From assembly GCA_016806715.1 (NCBI GenBank), contig CP060531.1, positions 1,163,966-1,227,965 on the forward strand: a DNA stretch of 64,000 bases, read 5' to 3'. The DNA is from Thermoplasmatales archaeon (GTDB lineage Archaea > Thermoplasmatota > Thermoplasmata > Thermoplasmatales > Thermoplasmataceae). Positions 17,016 to 26,061 of the stretch are shown piece after piece. The translations under genes were made by a program, and so were the position numbers. Position 1 is the stretch's first letter; each line of letters opens with the position of its first letter. The notes under the pieces were generated by a model. It worked only from the letters and a program-made list of their open reading frames with translations, was not told the origin of the DNA and did not search any database.

Positions 17016-17837
17016 ATGCGAATAAAATTCAGGAACCTTAGTGTATCGTTCAGAGACTCGGTTGCCCTAAACAATGTTGATTTGGATATTGACGCAAAAA
17101 GGGTTGTCCTTTTGGGGCAAAACGGTTCCGGAAAGACAACACTTATGGCTGTAATGTCCGGGTTATTGCGTCCAACTAATGGGGAGGCATATATCAACGA
17201 TACTTGCCCATACAACGAACGGGAAATTTCTTTGGATCAATTATCATACATGTTTGGGGTTTCAAGATATCCCTATAGAATCAGGGTAAGGGATTTCCTG
17301 CGATTTCTGCAGAAAACTAGGTCATGCGGGGATGTCGCAGATTTAGCATTTTACGCGGAAATCCTCGGGCAGATCATGGATAAGAGGATGAATGAACTTT
17401 CATCCGGTGAGACCAAGCTAGTTGCCGTGATCAATGCCATTTACTGCACAAGGAGTACACTGATACTGGACGAACCCTTTGCTTTCCTGGACGCATTCAG
17501 AAGTTCAAAACTAATAGATCAACTGGTTAAAAGTGGAAGAGAATATGTTTTCTCAACACATATTCCGGAAGAAGCGGAAGGAGTGGGGGATTACTTCGTC
17601 CTGCTTGACAGGGGAGAGATTAAATGGAACGGAACGTTTGACGACCTCTATCGGGATGAGATCTTTGAGGTGTACATTAGCCCCGGATACGTACCAGAAT
17701 TTGGGTTCATTTTCAGGTATGGCAACGTTTGCCTTGTAAAGGGCGAGAGTGAAAAATTATATGAAAGCATGAAGAGAGGAGAAATTCGTGGATTCAGACA
17801 GGCCGGTGTCAGAAGAGTTTACTATGAAACTAGGTAA
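17016..17837 (+). CDS. ABC transporter ATP-binding protein (ABC locus 2)
   Basis: 273 aa. Walker A LGQNGSGKTT (about residue 33), signature LSSGETK in place of LSGGQ, Walker B LILDEPFAFLDA, H-loop STHIPEEA. The last ~70 residues extend beyond the nucleotide-binding domain. ATG at 17016 is preferred; a TTG at 17007 overlapping the previous stop is possible. The 3' end overlaps the permease start by 14 nt, indicating coupling. Confidence 0.9.
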   Translation: MRIKFRNLSVSFRDSVALNNVDLDIDAKRVVLLGQNGSGKTTLMAVMSGLLRPTNGEAYINDTCPYNEREISLDQLSYMFGVSRYPYRIRVRDFLRFLQKTRSCGDVADLAFYAEILGQIMDKRMNELSSGETKLVAVINAIYCTRSTLILDEPFAFLDAFRSSKLIDQLVKSGREYVFSTHIPEEAEGVGDYFVLLDRGEIKWNGTFDDLYRDEIFEVYISPGYVPEFGFIFRYGNVCLVKGESEKLYESMKRGEIRGFRQAGVRRVYYETR

Positions 17838-18519
17838 TGCATTAAGATGGTACTTCAAGGATACATTTCCGCATCCGCAGACGGAGATAGTTTTGTTCGT
17901 TCTTGTAGCCATTCAATATTTATCATTGAAGGACCCTGTCTTTGACCCAAGTACTAGCATTTACCTGGTATCAGAATTCCTAGTGATACCTTTCATGGTA
18001 ATGTTCAATGGACTGGTATACCTAAAGGAGGACGAGATAACAATCTTTGAGATAACGTTGATAGGGAGTTGGAGGGCGGTCGCTGCAGGCAGGATTTTTT
18101 CACTTTTATTGAGTTTTATACCGTTCCTTGCAATAGAAGCTATTTTCTTTTATTTCTTCTCATCAATTACTGTGTTTTTGATTTTAGCTATGACCGTGGT
18201 TATGGAAAGTGCAGTTGTTATGCTTGCTTCTGTTATTCCGAGTAAGCCTGGCGCCCTCATTGTGATCCTGTCTACAACAATCATGCTGCCCCTTGCATCA
18301 TTTGTTGTACTTCAGAGTTATACGTCGCTTTCCATTGCAATCTCACCCGCAATGGGCGCAATACTCTACCTACTATCACCTCTTTTAACATATATGCTGT
18401 TTAACAATGGGATTGTGCCTATTGGTCCTTATTGGGGAATAGCTGTAATAGGCACGTTCTCTATCATGGCTGGATTTCTTTATACGCTTATATTCGGAAA
18501 GCTGCAATTTAAACCATGA
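17824..18519 (+). CDS. ABC-2-like permease (ABC locus 2)
   Basis: 231 aa with about six hydrophobic segments and a short N-terminal amphipathic part (MKLGNALRWYFKDTFPHPQ). The EDEITIFEITLIGSWRAVAAG stretch between segments 2 and 3 resembles the coupling region of ABC-2 permeases, and the locus 1 permease has a comparable segment (ENGKILTLVSFGYSARRVVA). ATG at 17824 is chosen; an upstream GTG at 17788 would add 12 residues inside the ATPase gene. Last gene of the operon. Confidence 0.75.
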   Translation: MKLGNALRWYFKDTFPHPQTEIVLFVLVAIQYLSLKDPVFDPSTSIYLVSEFLVIPFMVMFNGLVYLKEDEITIFEITLIGSWRAVAAGRIFSLLLSFIPFLAIEAIFFYFFSSITVFLILAMTVVMESAVVMLASVIPSKPGALIVILSTTIMLPLASFVVLQSYTSLSIAISPAMGAILYLLSPLLTYMLFNNGIVPIGPYWGIAVIGTFSIMAGFLYTLIFGKLQFKP

Positions 18520-18543
18520 AACGTGACTTTACACGATTTATCC

Positions 18544-18758
18544 TCACATAATTCCAGGGGTGCGTAAATTTCTGCTTTTTGTTATGGCATGTGTGTAGAT
18601 GCATATAGTGAATTCATGTGCAATAGTGTGTTCCGGCTTGAGTTCCTCATGACATACATTGTCAATGTGGGATCCTGAATCTTTACTTTTCGGTGTTCTC
18701 TTAACATTGTTGAAAAGATCCGGTGCATTCGGGGGTGTGAGAAGCTTTCCGGTATTGA
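18544..18758 (-). other. Probable transposase remnant after the DUF2080-type gene
   Basis: This stretch follows the small IS-associated gene at 18759-18911 on the same strand, where the main transposase would be expected. Only short broken frames are seen, and no transposase motif survives that I can name. Together with 18759-18911 it is the stub of an insertion sequence. Confidence 0.3.
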
Positions 18759-18911
18759 TCATAGAATTACTAAATACACCGTTCTCCATATGAATTGCTT
18801 TGGGCAATCTACGTTGGCGCTTGTCCCAAAGCTTGTAACTGTCTTGACAAAGAATCCCTTTAGACCCCTTATTTCAAGTCGATTAGTCGCATTAATTGGC
18901 ACCTTTTCCAT
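18759..18911 (-). CDS. DUF2080-type transposase-associated protein (orphan)
   Basis: 50 aa, too short for usual gene calling. Sequence MEKVPINATNRLEIRGLKGF, then FVKTVTSFGTSANVDCPKQF and a short VYLVIL tail. It aligns along its length with the 50-aa protein at 62161-62313 (LEIRGLKGFFVKTV against LDIDGIEGYFIRTV; VDCPK against IDCPK). Archaeal insertion sequences often encode such a small DUF2080 protein just upstream of the transposase; its role is unclear, with an AbrB-like fold a possibility. Here the transposase is gone. Confidence 0.6.
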   Translation of the reverse strand: MEKVPINATNRLEIRGLKGFFVKTVTSFGTSANVDCPKQFIWRTVYLVIL

Positions 18912-19065
18912 GAGATATCCACACGATTTCAATCACGCCTGAATAAATATTTCAGTGAACGAAGAAAGACTATTCTATAGAATTATTGTAACTCCTGAAT
19001 AATTATATTCTGAGATACTGATGCATCCAAAATGTTTATTTAGTGCTGTTGTAATATATAGTATT

Positions 19066-19578
19066 ATGAACATGGATAGCTCCAGCGGTAAATCTTCTCT
19101 TTCAGGCAGGGAATTCGGAAAGGTGAGGGAAGACATTCTGAGAAAGACAATCAGGATGAAAGAGAAAATAGGAAACAGATACAACCTGATGTCGCAGGAG
19201 TCAAACATGGACAACGTTAAAAGCATCCTCAGGAACCTTGCTCAACAGGAACTGGAAGACAAGGCCCTTATAGAGAAGCTCATTAAAGCAGGCAAGACAG
19301 CATACAACACACCGATATCAGATGTCAGGGATTACGAAATGCTTGATCACCTGATTTCAGATGATCTAGAGCATGTCAGTGCGAATGACCTGAACGGGGT
19401 GCTTCTGTCTGCAATAAAGACTACCAAGGATTTGCACAACCTTCTTGAGCTTATGTCAAAGGAATATACTGAACCGGAAATCAGCGGAGTTCTTAACATG
19501 CTTGCCCAGCATGAACTCAGGAACAAGGGTAAGATTGAGGAACTATACGAGGAATTTGTAAACAAGAACTACTGGTAA
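19066..19578 (+). CDS. Ferritin-like / four-helix protein, unknown function
   Basis: 170 aa, almost wholly helical and highly charged. Two similar halves each carry an NxLAQxEL segment (LRNLAQQELEDKALIEKLI near residue 62 and LNMLAQHELRNKGKIEELY near 146), suggesting an internal duplication as in rubrerythrin/ferritin-like four-helix bundles. The usual ExxH metal pairs are only partly visible (AQHE), so metal binding is uncertain. ATG at 19066 is chosen: a TTTATTTA box lies about 27 nt upstream. Monocistronic. Confidence 0.5.
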   Translation: MNMDSSSGKSSLSGREFGKVREDILRKTIRMKEKIGNRYNLMSQESNMDNVKSILRNLAQQELEDKALIEKLIKAGKTAYNTPISDVRDYEMLDHLISDDLEHVSANDLNGVLLSAIKTTKDLHNLLELMSKEYTEPEISGVLNMLAQHELRNKGKIEELYEEFVNKNYW

Positions 19579-19782
19579 TCCGGAACGATTAAGGCACAAT
19601 AATCCAGTATTACCATAATACGACGGAACAACTCTTTTTCTTGAACTTCAATGTGTAAATGGACTTCTGCGTTAGCTTGTTAAAATACGGAAAAGTATAC
19701 TTATAAAAGGATAATCTCCTTTTATGCATTATATTTGCACTATCCCTGATTCATTGTATGATTCATCCTGGGGGTACTTTTA

Positions 19783-21351
19783 GTGGCCTCAAGGGAAACT
19801 TCTGCTCCTCCCGCCGGGATAAGGGGACGGGAACTTAGAGCCCTCTTTATACTGTATCCAGTATTTCGAAGATATTCCCGCGATCGTAGAAGCACCAGGA
19901 GGGAAAAGGACGGGGATTGGAATTACAGGAGACAGAGAAATGGTGAACATGCCGTTAAGGTCTTTATAAAACTGGGTCCGACATTCATAAAGCTGGGACA
20001 GGTCATTTCAGCCAGGCCGGATCTGCTGCCGAAGGAATATCTCGCAGCTTTTGAGAAGCTCCAGGACAACGTACCCCCATCAGATTTTGCGAAGGTCAAG
20101 CCTATAATAGAAAGAAATCTGGGGAAAATCGAAGAAGTTTTTGATTCATTCAATGAAGACGCGATTTCAGGGGCATCGCTTGGCCAGGTATACAGGGCAG
20201 TGTACCACGGCGAGGAGGTTGCGGTAAAGGTCAACAGGCCTGGTGTAAGGGAGAATCTAAAAGTAGATCTGCTGGTCATAAAGAGGCTGCTCAAGATCGG
20301 TAAGAGATTCATCGAGAATTTCCTTTATTTCAGCATAAACAACGTGATAGAGGACTTCAGCTCAAGGATTTTTGATGAAGCCAATTACATCAAGGAAGCA
20401 GAAAACATAAACAGGATACGCAAGAATATAAGTGGCAGGGAAGATGTGGTAATTCCACATGTGATACCAGAGGTCAGCACGGATGAGGTCATGGTCATGT
20501 CATACATATCCGGGATAAAGATCTCGGATTTTGAAGGTCTCAGGCAGGGAAAAATTGACATGAAACGCCTCGCCTGGAAGCTGGATCTTCTATTTATGAG
20601 AATGCTCCTTAGAGACGACATCTTTCATGCTGATCCTCACCCGGGGAATATTTCTGTAACTGGTGACGGCAAAATAATCCTTTACGATTTTGGCATGGTC
20701 GGAAGTCTTGACAAGAAGACCCGGTTTCAACTTCTCTCCCTATACGATGGACTGGTATCGGAGGATCCCGATGCAATTATTGATGCGCTGCTGGGTCTCA
20801 ACGCACTTTCGCCTGCAGCAAACAGGGGTGTCATAAGGCAGAGCATGAGCATGATCATCGCCGGCATGCAGGGGAAGAACCCGAATGAAATGGAAATACG
20901 GGAATTGCTTGAGATAGCTAATGGAGTGATATTTGAATTTCCTTTCAAGCTCCCGCGGCCGCTGGTACTTTACATGAGGATGTCATCCCTGCTCGAGGGC
21001 ATCTGCATGCAGCTTGATCCTGATTTCCAGTTTGTGAAGGTATTGAGGGAAATGCTATACAACGAAGGTCTTCTTCAGGAGCTTTACAGGAGCCAACTGG
21101 AGATCATGGCAGGAAAGGCAGTGAAGGCAATAGAGAAAGGGATGGACGCCATACCGCTCCTTAAAAGGCAGCTTGAGGATTTATCAATACCGGTTCAGCA
21201 CAAAGACTCTTCCAGGCGCGTCTCAGCATCCATTTTCCTTGGATCCATCTTGCTTGCATCCGTGATATTTTATGCGAGGTTTCCGCTCTATTCAAGGATC
21301 AGCATTATTCTTGACCTGATAGCTTTCGTGGCAGTGATTCTGAAAAAATAA
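19783..21351 (+). CDS. ubiB: UbiB/ABC1/AarF-family atypical kinase
   Basis: 522 aa, usual length. Family signatures in order: the KxGQ motif in FIKLGQVISARPDLLPKEY (about residue 68), Ala-rich loop ISGASLGQVYRA (125), EVAVKVNRPGV (catalytic lysine region), FDEANYIKEAENI (ExD-type motif, 205), HADPHPGNISV (catalytic loop, 285) and ILYDFGMVG (metal-binding DFG, 305). Two C-terminal hydrophobic segments (about residues 477-520) anchor it in the membrane. In other organisms the family supports isoprenoid-quinone metabolism. GTG start at 19783 follows a GGGGG ribosome-binding sequence by 8 nt. Confidence 0.92.
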   Translation: MASRETSAPPAGIRGRELRALFILYPVFRRYSRDRRSTRREKDGDWNYRRQRNGEHAVKVFIKLGPTFIKLGQVISARPDLLPKEYLAAFEKLQDNVPPSDFAKVKPIIERNLGKIEEVFDSFNEDAISGASLGQVYRAVYHGEEVAVKVNRPGVRENLKVDLLVIKRLLKIGKRFIENFLYFSINNVIEDFSSRIFDEANYIKEAENINRIRKNISGREDVVIPHVIPEVSTDEVMVMSYISGIKISDFEGLRQGKIDMKRLAWKLDLLFMRMLLRDDIFHADPHPGNISVTGDGKIILYDFGMVGSLDKKTRFQLLSLYDGLVSEDPDAIIDALLGLNALSPAANRGVIRQSMSMIIAGMQGKNPNEMEIRELLEIANGVIFEFPFKLPRPLVLYMRMSSLLEGICMQLDPDFQFVKVLREMLYNEGLLQELYRSQLEIMAGKAVKAIEKGMDAIPLLKRQLEDLSIPVQHKDSSRRVSASIFLGSILLASVIFYARFPLYSRISIILDLIAFVAVILKK

Positions 21352-21410
21352 TACTGGAACAAGGTTATCAAACAATAAAGAATGGCTTTGGGGAAACCCC
21401 ATAAATAATG

Positions 21411-21800
21411 TTACTCTACTTTTATTGTGTTTATTCCCTTGATTGGGATACTGACTGTCAGAACCCCGTCTTTATATTTTGCAGTGTAATCAACGGCATA
21501 ATCTATTTCCACGGGAAGAGCAATCCTCTTATGAACATTTTCCGGTCTCTGGTCCATGTATATCATCCCTGATCTGCTAATCTTCCTGTTTGCTGAGAAA
21601 GTCAGGGAGTCCTTGTCAAGCACTACTCTTATATCCTCTTTCTTGAATCCAGGCAAATCGGCCTCTATTACTATCTCTCCGGACTCCTCATACATTGTCA
21701 CCGGTGGGTACACAAAACTCATAACTTCTTTCACCCTGTTCCCAATTCCCTTCATGAATTCGTCAGCATAAAATTTAAGTGGAGCATCCATTCCTGCCAT
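21411..21800 (-). CDS. hsp20: Small heat-shock protein Hsp20
   Basis: 129 aa alpha-crystallin-domain chaperone that holds unfolding proteins. Core domain at about residues 35-120: EIVIEADLPGFKKEDIRVVL, then RIALPVEIDYAVDYTAKYKDGVL (the A-x-x-x-n-GVL motif) and LTVSIPI; an I-x-I-type C-terminal tail (INTIKVE) allows oligomer contacts. The ATG at 21800 is preferred over one 14 codons upstream, because a TTTAAATAAAC box lies about 25-30 nt before it. Convergent with ubiB, divergent to nothing: its upstream neighbour meaB is on the same strand. Confidence 0.92.
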   Translation of the reverse strand: MAGMDAPLKFYADEFMKGIGNRVKEVMSFVYPPVTMYEESGEIVIEADLPGFKKEDIRVVLDKDSLTFSANRKISRSGMIYMDQRPENVHKRIALPVEIDYAVDYTAKYKDGVLTVSIPIKGINTIKVE

Positions 21801-21846
21801 ACAAAACGATTTAATTTGTTTATTTAAATCTTGACATTCCATACAA

Positions 21847-22800
21847 CTACAAATCAGGTCTTCTGGTTTTCAAAATCTTCATTGCAGCTGAGTAAGGGTC
21901 TACTTTTTCTTCTGCAATGTCTTTTATTCTTTCATCGTTGTTCAGCAGTTCCTTTGTTTCCAGTACGTACCTTCTCCTTATCTCAGCCTGGAGGGCCATC
22001 TCCACTTCCTTCCTGAATCTCTTTATCCTTAACTGCGGTCTGGCCTTATTGAATTTTCCGTGCTCCATTATTTTAGCAACAAGCTCATCGTATCCATCGC
22101 CGTTCATGCTATTAACCCCGATCACAGGTACTTTCCACTCTTTCTGCGGAGTCATAGAAAGAGAATCCTGGATATCCTTCATTGCCAAAAAGGCACCGTC
22201 ACGGTCCATCTTGTTCACTACGAATATATTTCCAATCTCCATTATGCCTGCTTTTATTGCCTGTATTTCGTCACCAAGTCCCGGTCCAAGTACGACAATC
22301 ACGGTATCTGCAAGGTTCACAATATCAAGGTCAGCCTGGCCTGCTCCAACAGTTTCTATTATTATAAAGTCGTTTCCTGCTGCGTCCAGGATCTTGACAG
22401 CATCCCATGTTGACCTGGATAAACCTCCATTCACTCCCCTGTTTGCCAGGCTTCGCATGAATATTCCGTTTTCCGTCAGAGACTCCTGCATCCGTATGCG
22501 GTTCCCAAGCAATGATCCTCCGGAAAAGGGGCTTGAAGCATCAACTGCAATAACTGACACCTTCCCGTTGTCTTCTGAAAGCAGCCTGGAGAGTCTCCCG
22601 ATCATTGTGCTCTTCCCAATGCCTGGTGGACCGGTAATGCCAATCACGTGAGCTCTTCCCGTATGATTGAAAATCCCCCTTATCACCTCGGATGACTCCT
22701 CTATCTTTTCGTCATCCTCAACAATGGAAATCCCTCTTGCAATGCTCCTTCTATCTCCCCTGAGAATTCCCTCTATGATATCCTGAATTTTCAAGACCAC
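21847..22800 (-). CDS. meaB: Methylmalonyl-CoA mutase accessory GTPase (MeaB/ArgK family)
   Basis: 317 aa G3E-family P-loop GTPase. Walker A GPPGIGKSTM (about residue 57), switch region VSVIAVDASSPFSGGSLLGN, ETVGAGQADLDIV and the base-recognition NKMD (about 190). MeaB-type proteins guard and reload adenosylcobalamin in methylmalonyl-CoA mutase. Its gene begins 2 nt after the small mutase subunit and is part of a three-gene operon with both subunits, which supports this role over the older arginine-transport label. Confidence 0.95.
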   Translation of the reverse strand: MVLKIQDIIEGILRGDRRSIARGISIVEDDEKIEESSEVIRGIFNHTGRAHVIGITGPPGIGKSTMIGRLSRLLSEDNGKVSVIAVDASSPFSGGSLLGNRIRMQESLTENGIFMRSLANRGVNGGLSRSTWDAVKILDAAGNDFIIIETVGAGQADLDIVNLADTVIVVLGPGLGDEIQAIKAGIMEIGNIFVVNKMDRDGAFLAMKDIQDSLSMTPQKEWKVPVIGVNSMNGDGYDELVAKIMEHGKFNKARPQLRIKRFRKEVEMALQAEIRRRYVLETKELLNNDERIKDIAEEKVDPYSAAMKILKTRRPDL

Positions 22801-22802
22801 AC

Positions 22803-23267
22803 CTATTGCATCTTCCTCGATCTGGCTTCCGTGGCCCTTTCAGTTATATGTTGCACTATTGTTGATATGGGTGTGCCCGGTCCATAGTTTCCAGTTATCC
22901 CAAGTTTTTCAAGCTTTGGCTTATCGCCGTCAGGAATGGTTCCGCCACCTACAACTGCTATGTCTTCTATGCTCCTTTTCTTCAGCAGATCAGAAATTTT
23001 TTTGAATACCGTCAGGTGTGCGCCGTTTAGCAGGCTCAGGGCTATTACGTCCACATCCTCGTTAATCGCAGTATCCACGACCTCCTCCGGTGTAGGCAGA
23101 AGGCCTGCATAAAGTACTTCCATTCCAGCGTCCCTGAATGCTTTTGCAAGTACAAGCACTCCCCTGTCATGCCCGTCGATCCCGGGTTTCGCCAGGAGCA
23201 CCTTGATTGGTTTGTCTCTAAACAAGGATAGGTTCTTTCCATCCGCCAAATACATTCCTCCCGACAT
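22803..23267 (-). CDS. mcmB: Methylmalonyl-CoA mutase, small (cobalamin-binding) subunit
   Basis: 154 aa B12-binding domain. Shows the base-off cobalamin motif DGHDRGVLVLAKAF (DxHxxG, about residue 32), SLLNGAHLTVFKKI and VVGGGTIPDGDK. In archaea the mutase is split in two, with this subunit holding adenosylcobalamin and the large one holding the barrel. ATG at 23267 is used (an ATG 8 codons upstream is also open). It overlaps the large-subunit gene by about 50 nt in another frame. Confidence 0.95.
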   Translation of the reverse strand: MSGGMYLADGKNLSLFRDKPIKVLLAKPGIDGHDRGVLVLAKAFRDAGMEVLYAGLLPTPEEVVDTAINEDVDVIALSLLNGAHLTVFKKISDLLKKRSIEDIAVVGGGTIPDGDKPKLEKLGITGNYGPGTPISTIVQHITERATEARSRKMQ

Positions 23268-24939
23268 TTGATATTTCCTCCAGCGTTGCATACGACTCTA
23301 CAGCATCTATTATGTAAGGCATCGAGTTTTCTTCAGGGTTTCTCAGGACCTGTTCCAGTTCCGAGAGTGCATGTTTTACCCTGTTCTCATCTCTTTCCTG
23401 CTTTACGGAGAGCAGTTTCGATACCTGTGATTTCTGCGCTTTCCTGCTTATTTTCAGTATGTTGATCGGCTTCTCGTCGCTCTCTGCGTACTTGTTGACC
23501 CCGACCATAACTTCCTTGCCCTGCTCGATCCTTATCTGCCTGCGATAGGATGTAGCTGCTATCTCCTTCTGTATGTAGCCTGTCTTGACTGCCTGCAGGA
23601 TTCCGCCCATTTTTTCAATTTCATTGAAGTACCTGAAAGCCTCCTCTTCCATCCTGTCTGTCAGCCACTCCACGTAATACGACCCTCCAAGAGGATCTAT
23701 GGTATCTGCCAGTCCTGTTTCCTCAGCTATGATCTGCTGAGTCCTGAGCGCCACTTTCACAGCCTGCTCAGAAGGAAGGGCCCAAGCCTCGTCATATGAA
23801 TTTGTATGAAGACTCTGCGTACCTCCCATCACGGCCGCCATGGCCTCCACTGTTGTCCTCACAATATTATTCAGGGGCTGTTGCCAGGTCAGAGTATACC
23901 CGGATGTCTGCGTGTGGAACCTGAGGTACAAGCTCCGTTCATCGTTAACACCATACTTCTCCCTGAGAACCGTTGCCCATATCCTCCGGGAAGCCCTTAA
24001 TTTGGCTACCTCCTCGAAGAAGTTTATGGATGAATTGAAGAAAAAGGATAGTCTTGGTGCAAAGTCAGACGGATCCAGTCCAGCCTCAATTCCCATATCG
24101 ACATAGTGAAAACCATCGGCAAGCGTAAATGCCAGTTCCTGTGCTGCGCTTGATCCCGCTTCCCTGATATGATATCCAGAAATGCTTATGTAATTCCATT
24201 TCGGAACATTCCTTGTGCAATAGACCATCATGTCCCTTATCAGCCTCAGGTGTGCTTCCGGTGGATAAATCCATTCCTTCTGGGCTATGTATTCCTTAAG
24301 TATATCGGCCTGGACCGTTCCTGAAATCCTGTCCAGGGGAACTCCCTGCTTCCTTGCCACAGCTATGTACATTGCAGTAAGGACGGCAGCCGGGGCATTT
24401 ATGGTCATTGATGTGCTCACCTTCCCAAGGTCAATCCCGGAGAGGATGTCTTCCATGTCCCGCAGGGAAGATACATTAACGCCGCATCTCCCGACCTCCC
24501 CATCTGCTCTCTTGTTGTCACAGTCATAGCCGTAAAGCGTTGGCATGTCAAACGCAATGCTCAATCCGGATTCTCCGTGTTCAATCAGATACTTAAGTCT
24601 CCTGTTTGTATCCTCCGGGGTTCCAAAACCTGAAAACATCCTCATTGTCCACAGTTTTCCCCTATACATGTTCGGATAAACTCCCCTTGTGAATGGGTAT
24701 GTACCCGGAAATCCAAGGTATTTATCGTCAAAACTTTTCCTGAGGTCATCGCGGGTATAGAGTTCGTCTATCTTTATATCCGAAGAGTTGGTGTATTCGC
24801 GCTCCTCATATTTTGTTCTGGAGTTCCATGGGTCCAGTACTTCCTTTTTCCATTTCCTGGACCTTTCACCTCTTGTCCCTGAGTCAGCACTGAACTCTGA
24901 CAGTTTTCTCTCCCAGTAATTCTTATTCTCTCCCGCCAT
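23218..24939 (-). CDS. mcmA: Methylmalonyl-CoA mutase, large (catalytic) subunit
   Basis: 573 aa TIM-barrel subunit, usual archaeal length. Signatures: YPFTRGVYPNMYRGKLWTMR (about residue 78), MRMFSGFGTPEDTNRRLKYL, GLSIAFDMPTLYGYD, ISISGYHIREAGSSAAQEL (about 255) and RFHTQTSGYTLTWQQP (about 348). Converts (R)-methylmalonyl-CoA and succinyl-CoA, the final step of propionyl-CoA use from odd-chain or branched substrates. The methylmalonyl-CoA epimerase is not in the window. First gene of the operon mcmA-mcmB-meaB. Confidence 0.97.
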   Translation of the reverse strand: MAGENKNYWERKLSEFSADSGTRGERSRKWKKEVLDPWNSRTKYEEREYTNSSDIKIDELYTRDDLRKSFDDKYLGFPGTYPFTRGVYPNMYRGKLWTMRMFSGFGTPEDTNRRLKYLIEHGESGLSIAFDMPTLYGYDCDNKRADGEVGRCGVNVSSLRDMEDILSGIDLGKVSTSMTINAPAAVLTAMYIAVARKQGVPLDRISGTVQADILKEYIAQKEWIYPPEAHLRLIRDMMVYCTRNVPKWNYISISGYHIREAGSSAAQELAFTLADGFHYVDMGIEAGLDPSDFAPRLSFFFNSSINFFEEVAKLRASRRIWATVLREKYGVNDERSLYLRFHTQTSGYTLTWQQPLNNIVRTTVEAMAAVMGGTQSLHTNSYDEAWALPSEQAVKVALRTQQIIAEETGLADTIDPLGGSYYVEWLTDRMEEEAFRYFNEIEKMGGILQAVKTGYIQKEIAATSYRRQIRIEQGKEVMVGVNKYAESDEKPINILKISRKAQKSQVSKLLSVKQERDENRVKHALSELEQVLRNPEENSMPYIIDAVESYATLEEISNVGRNVFGGWKEPILV

Positions 24940-24986
24940 CATTTCAATAGTCTACACTCGAATTAAAATTTTTTCCAATCTTGGGC

Positions 24987-25778
24987 TCATCGTTTACCGA
25001 AGAGGGAACAACTCACATAACCCAACGTGGCAGAAATTGAGCGGAGAAGATAAAGGGGATTTAGGCTGGATACTATGACATTTTCCGTATTGAGATGAGA
25101 CCATGATTCCGGATGTTTCCTTGCCAGTTGTTTTCTGCCATAACCGTTCCAGAATGCCTGCTCCATCATTCCGGAAAGCGAATCTCTTGTGCGGTTCTGT
25201 ACTATACACTGATCGCATACAGCAATCTTTGCTCCGGCTTTTACACACCTTATGTTGAGGTCTATGTCCTCAGCAGTTATGAAAGATTCGTCAAACCCTC
25301 CAAGCCTGTCAAACAGGCTCTTGCTATACCCCAGGTTAGCGGAAGGTGCGGTGACCTCATAACCGCCGTAGATAAGCTCCACCCTGTTGAGTTCCCTGAA
25401 TTTTTCATTTCCGACCTGCCTTACTTTTCCTATTACCATCTCGTATCCTTGCATGATGAATTTTCGCATGGAGCTTAGCCATTCATGATCGGCTATCGCG
25501 TCCCCATCCGTGAATGCCACAAAGTCATATCTGGCTTTGCTGACTCCGATATTCCTGCCTCCGCCACGGCTGCACCTGATCCTGAAGTGCCTTACCAGCT
25601 GTTGGCTTCCGGCATACTTCTCCAGTATCTCAGAAGTGCCGTCGTTGCTCATGGAATCCACTACAATTATCTCCTTGGGATCTTCCTGCAAAAGGAGGCT
25701 CTCCATAAGGTCTGCAATGGAATCGGCGTTGTTGTAAACGGTAATGACTATTGATATCCCTGGGATTTCACTGATCAT
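24987..25778 (-). CDS. Family 2 glycosyltransferase
   Basis: 263 aa GT-A fold. N-terminal ISIVITVYNNADSIADLMES, IIVVDSMSNDGTSEIL, the metal-binding DxD in FTDGDAIADHEW (about residue 90) and the acceptor-side ED motif in FITAEDIDLNIRC (about 165). A weakly hydrophobic C-terminal stretch may contact the membrane. Acceptor and sugar are not visible; many exported proteins in this window carry N-glycosylation sites, and this class of enzyme builds such glycans. Starts 8 nt after the small zinc protein gene on the same strand. Confidence 0.87.
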   Translation of the reverse strand: MISEIPGISIVITVYNNADSIADLMESLLLQEDPKEIIVVDSMSNDGTSEILEKYAGSQQLVRHFRIRCSRGGGRNIGVSKARYDFVAFTDGDAIADHEWLSSMRKFIMQGYEMVIGKVRQVGNEKFRELNRVELIYGGYEVTAPSANLGYSKSLFDRLGGFDESFITAEDIDLNIRCVKAGAKIAVCDQCIVQNRTRDSLSGMMEQAFWNGYGRKQLARKHPESWSHLNTENVIVSSLNPLYLLRSISATLGYVSCSLFGKR

Positions 25779-25785
25779 GCCGAGT

Positions 25786-25977
25786 TCAGACCCAGTCCAT
25801 CCTCTTCAGTTCCCTGTCTTTCTTGGTGTTTCTTTTGTATTCCTTATAGTGGTCCTTGCAGAGGTGTACCTTTGTTTTTTTCTCCTTCATCTCAAACACC
25901 TTGATTGCAAGGTCAGCCTCTACTGTCTGGAAACTTTCCTTCTCACAGCCAACAACATCACATATCTTTTCTTTCAT
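25786..25977 (-). CDS. Small putative zinc-binding protein
   Basis: 63 aa. Four possible ligands: C6 and C11 (CDVVGCEKE) and CxxH (HLCKDHYKEYKR, about residues 40-43), a treble-clef-like arrangement, followed by a strongly basic tail (YKRNTKKDRELKRMDW). Possibly nucleic-acid binding. No named family recognised. Same strand as, and just upstream of, the glycosyltransferase gene. Confidence 0.6.
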   Translation of the reverse strand: MKEKICDVVGCEKESFQTVEADLAIKVFEMKEKKTKVHLCKDHYKEYKRNTKKDRELKRMDWV

Positions 25978-26061
25978 TTCACGTAATAATTGTTAGGAAG
26001 TATAAAGGTTGTCTCTGCGGTAGGAAGGAAAAGCTTAATGTATTATCGATATGACCAAAAC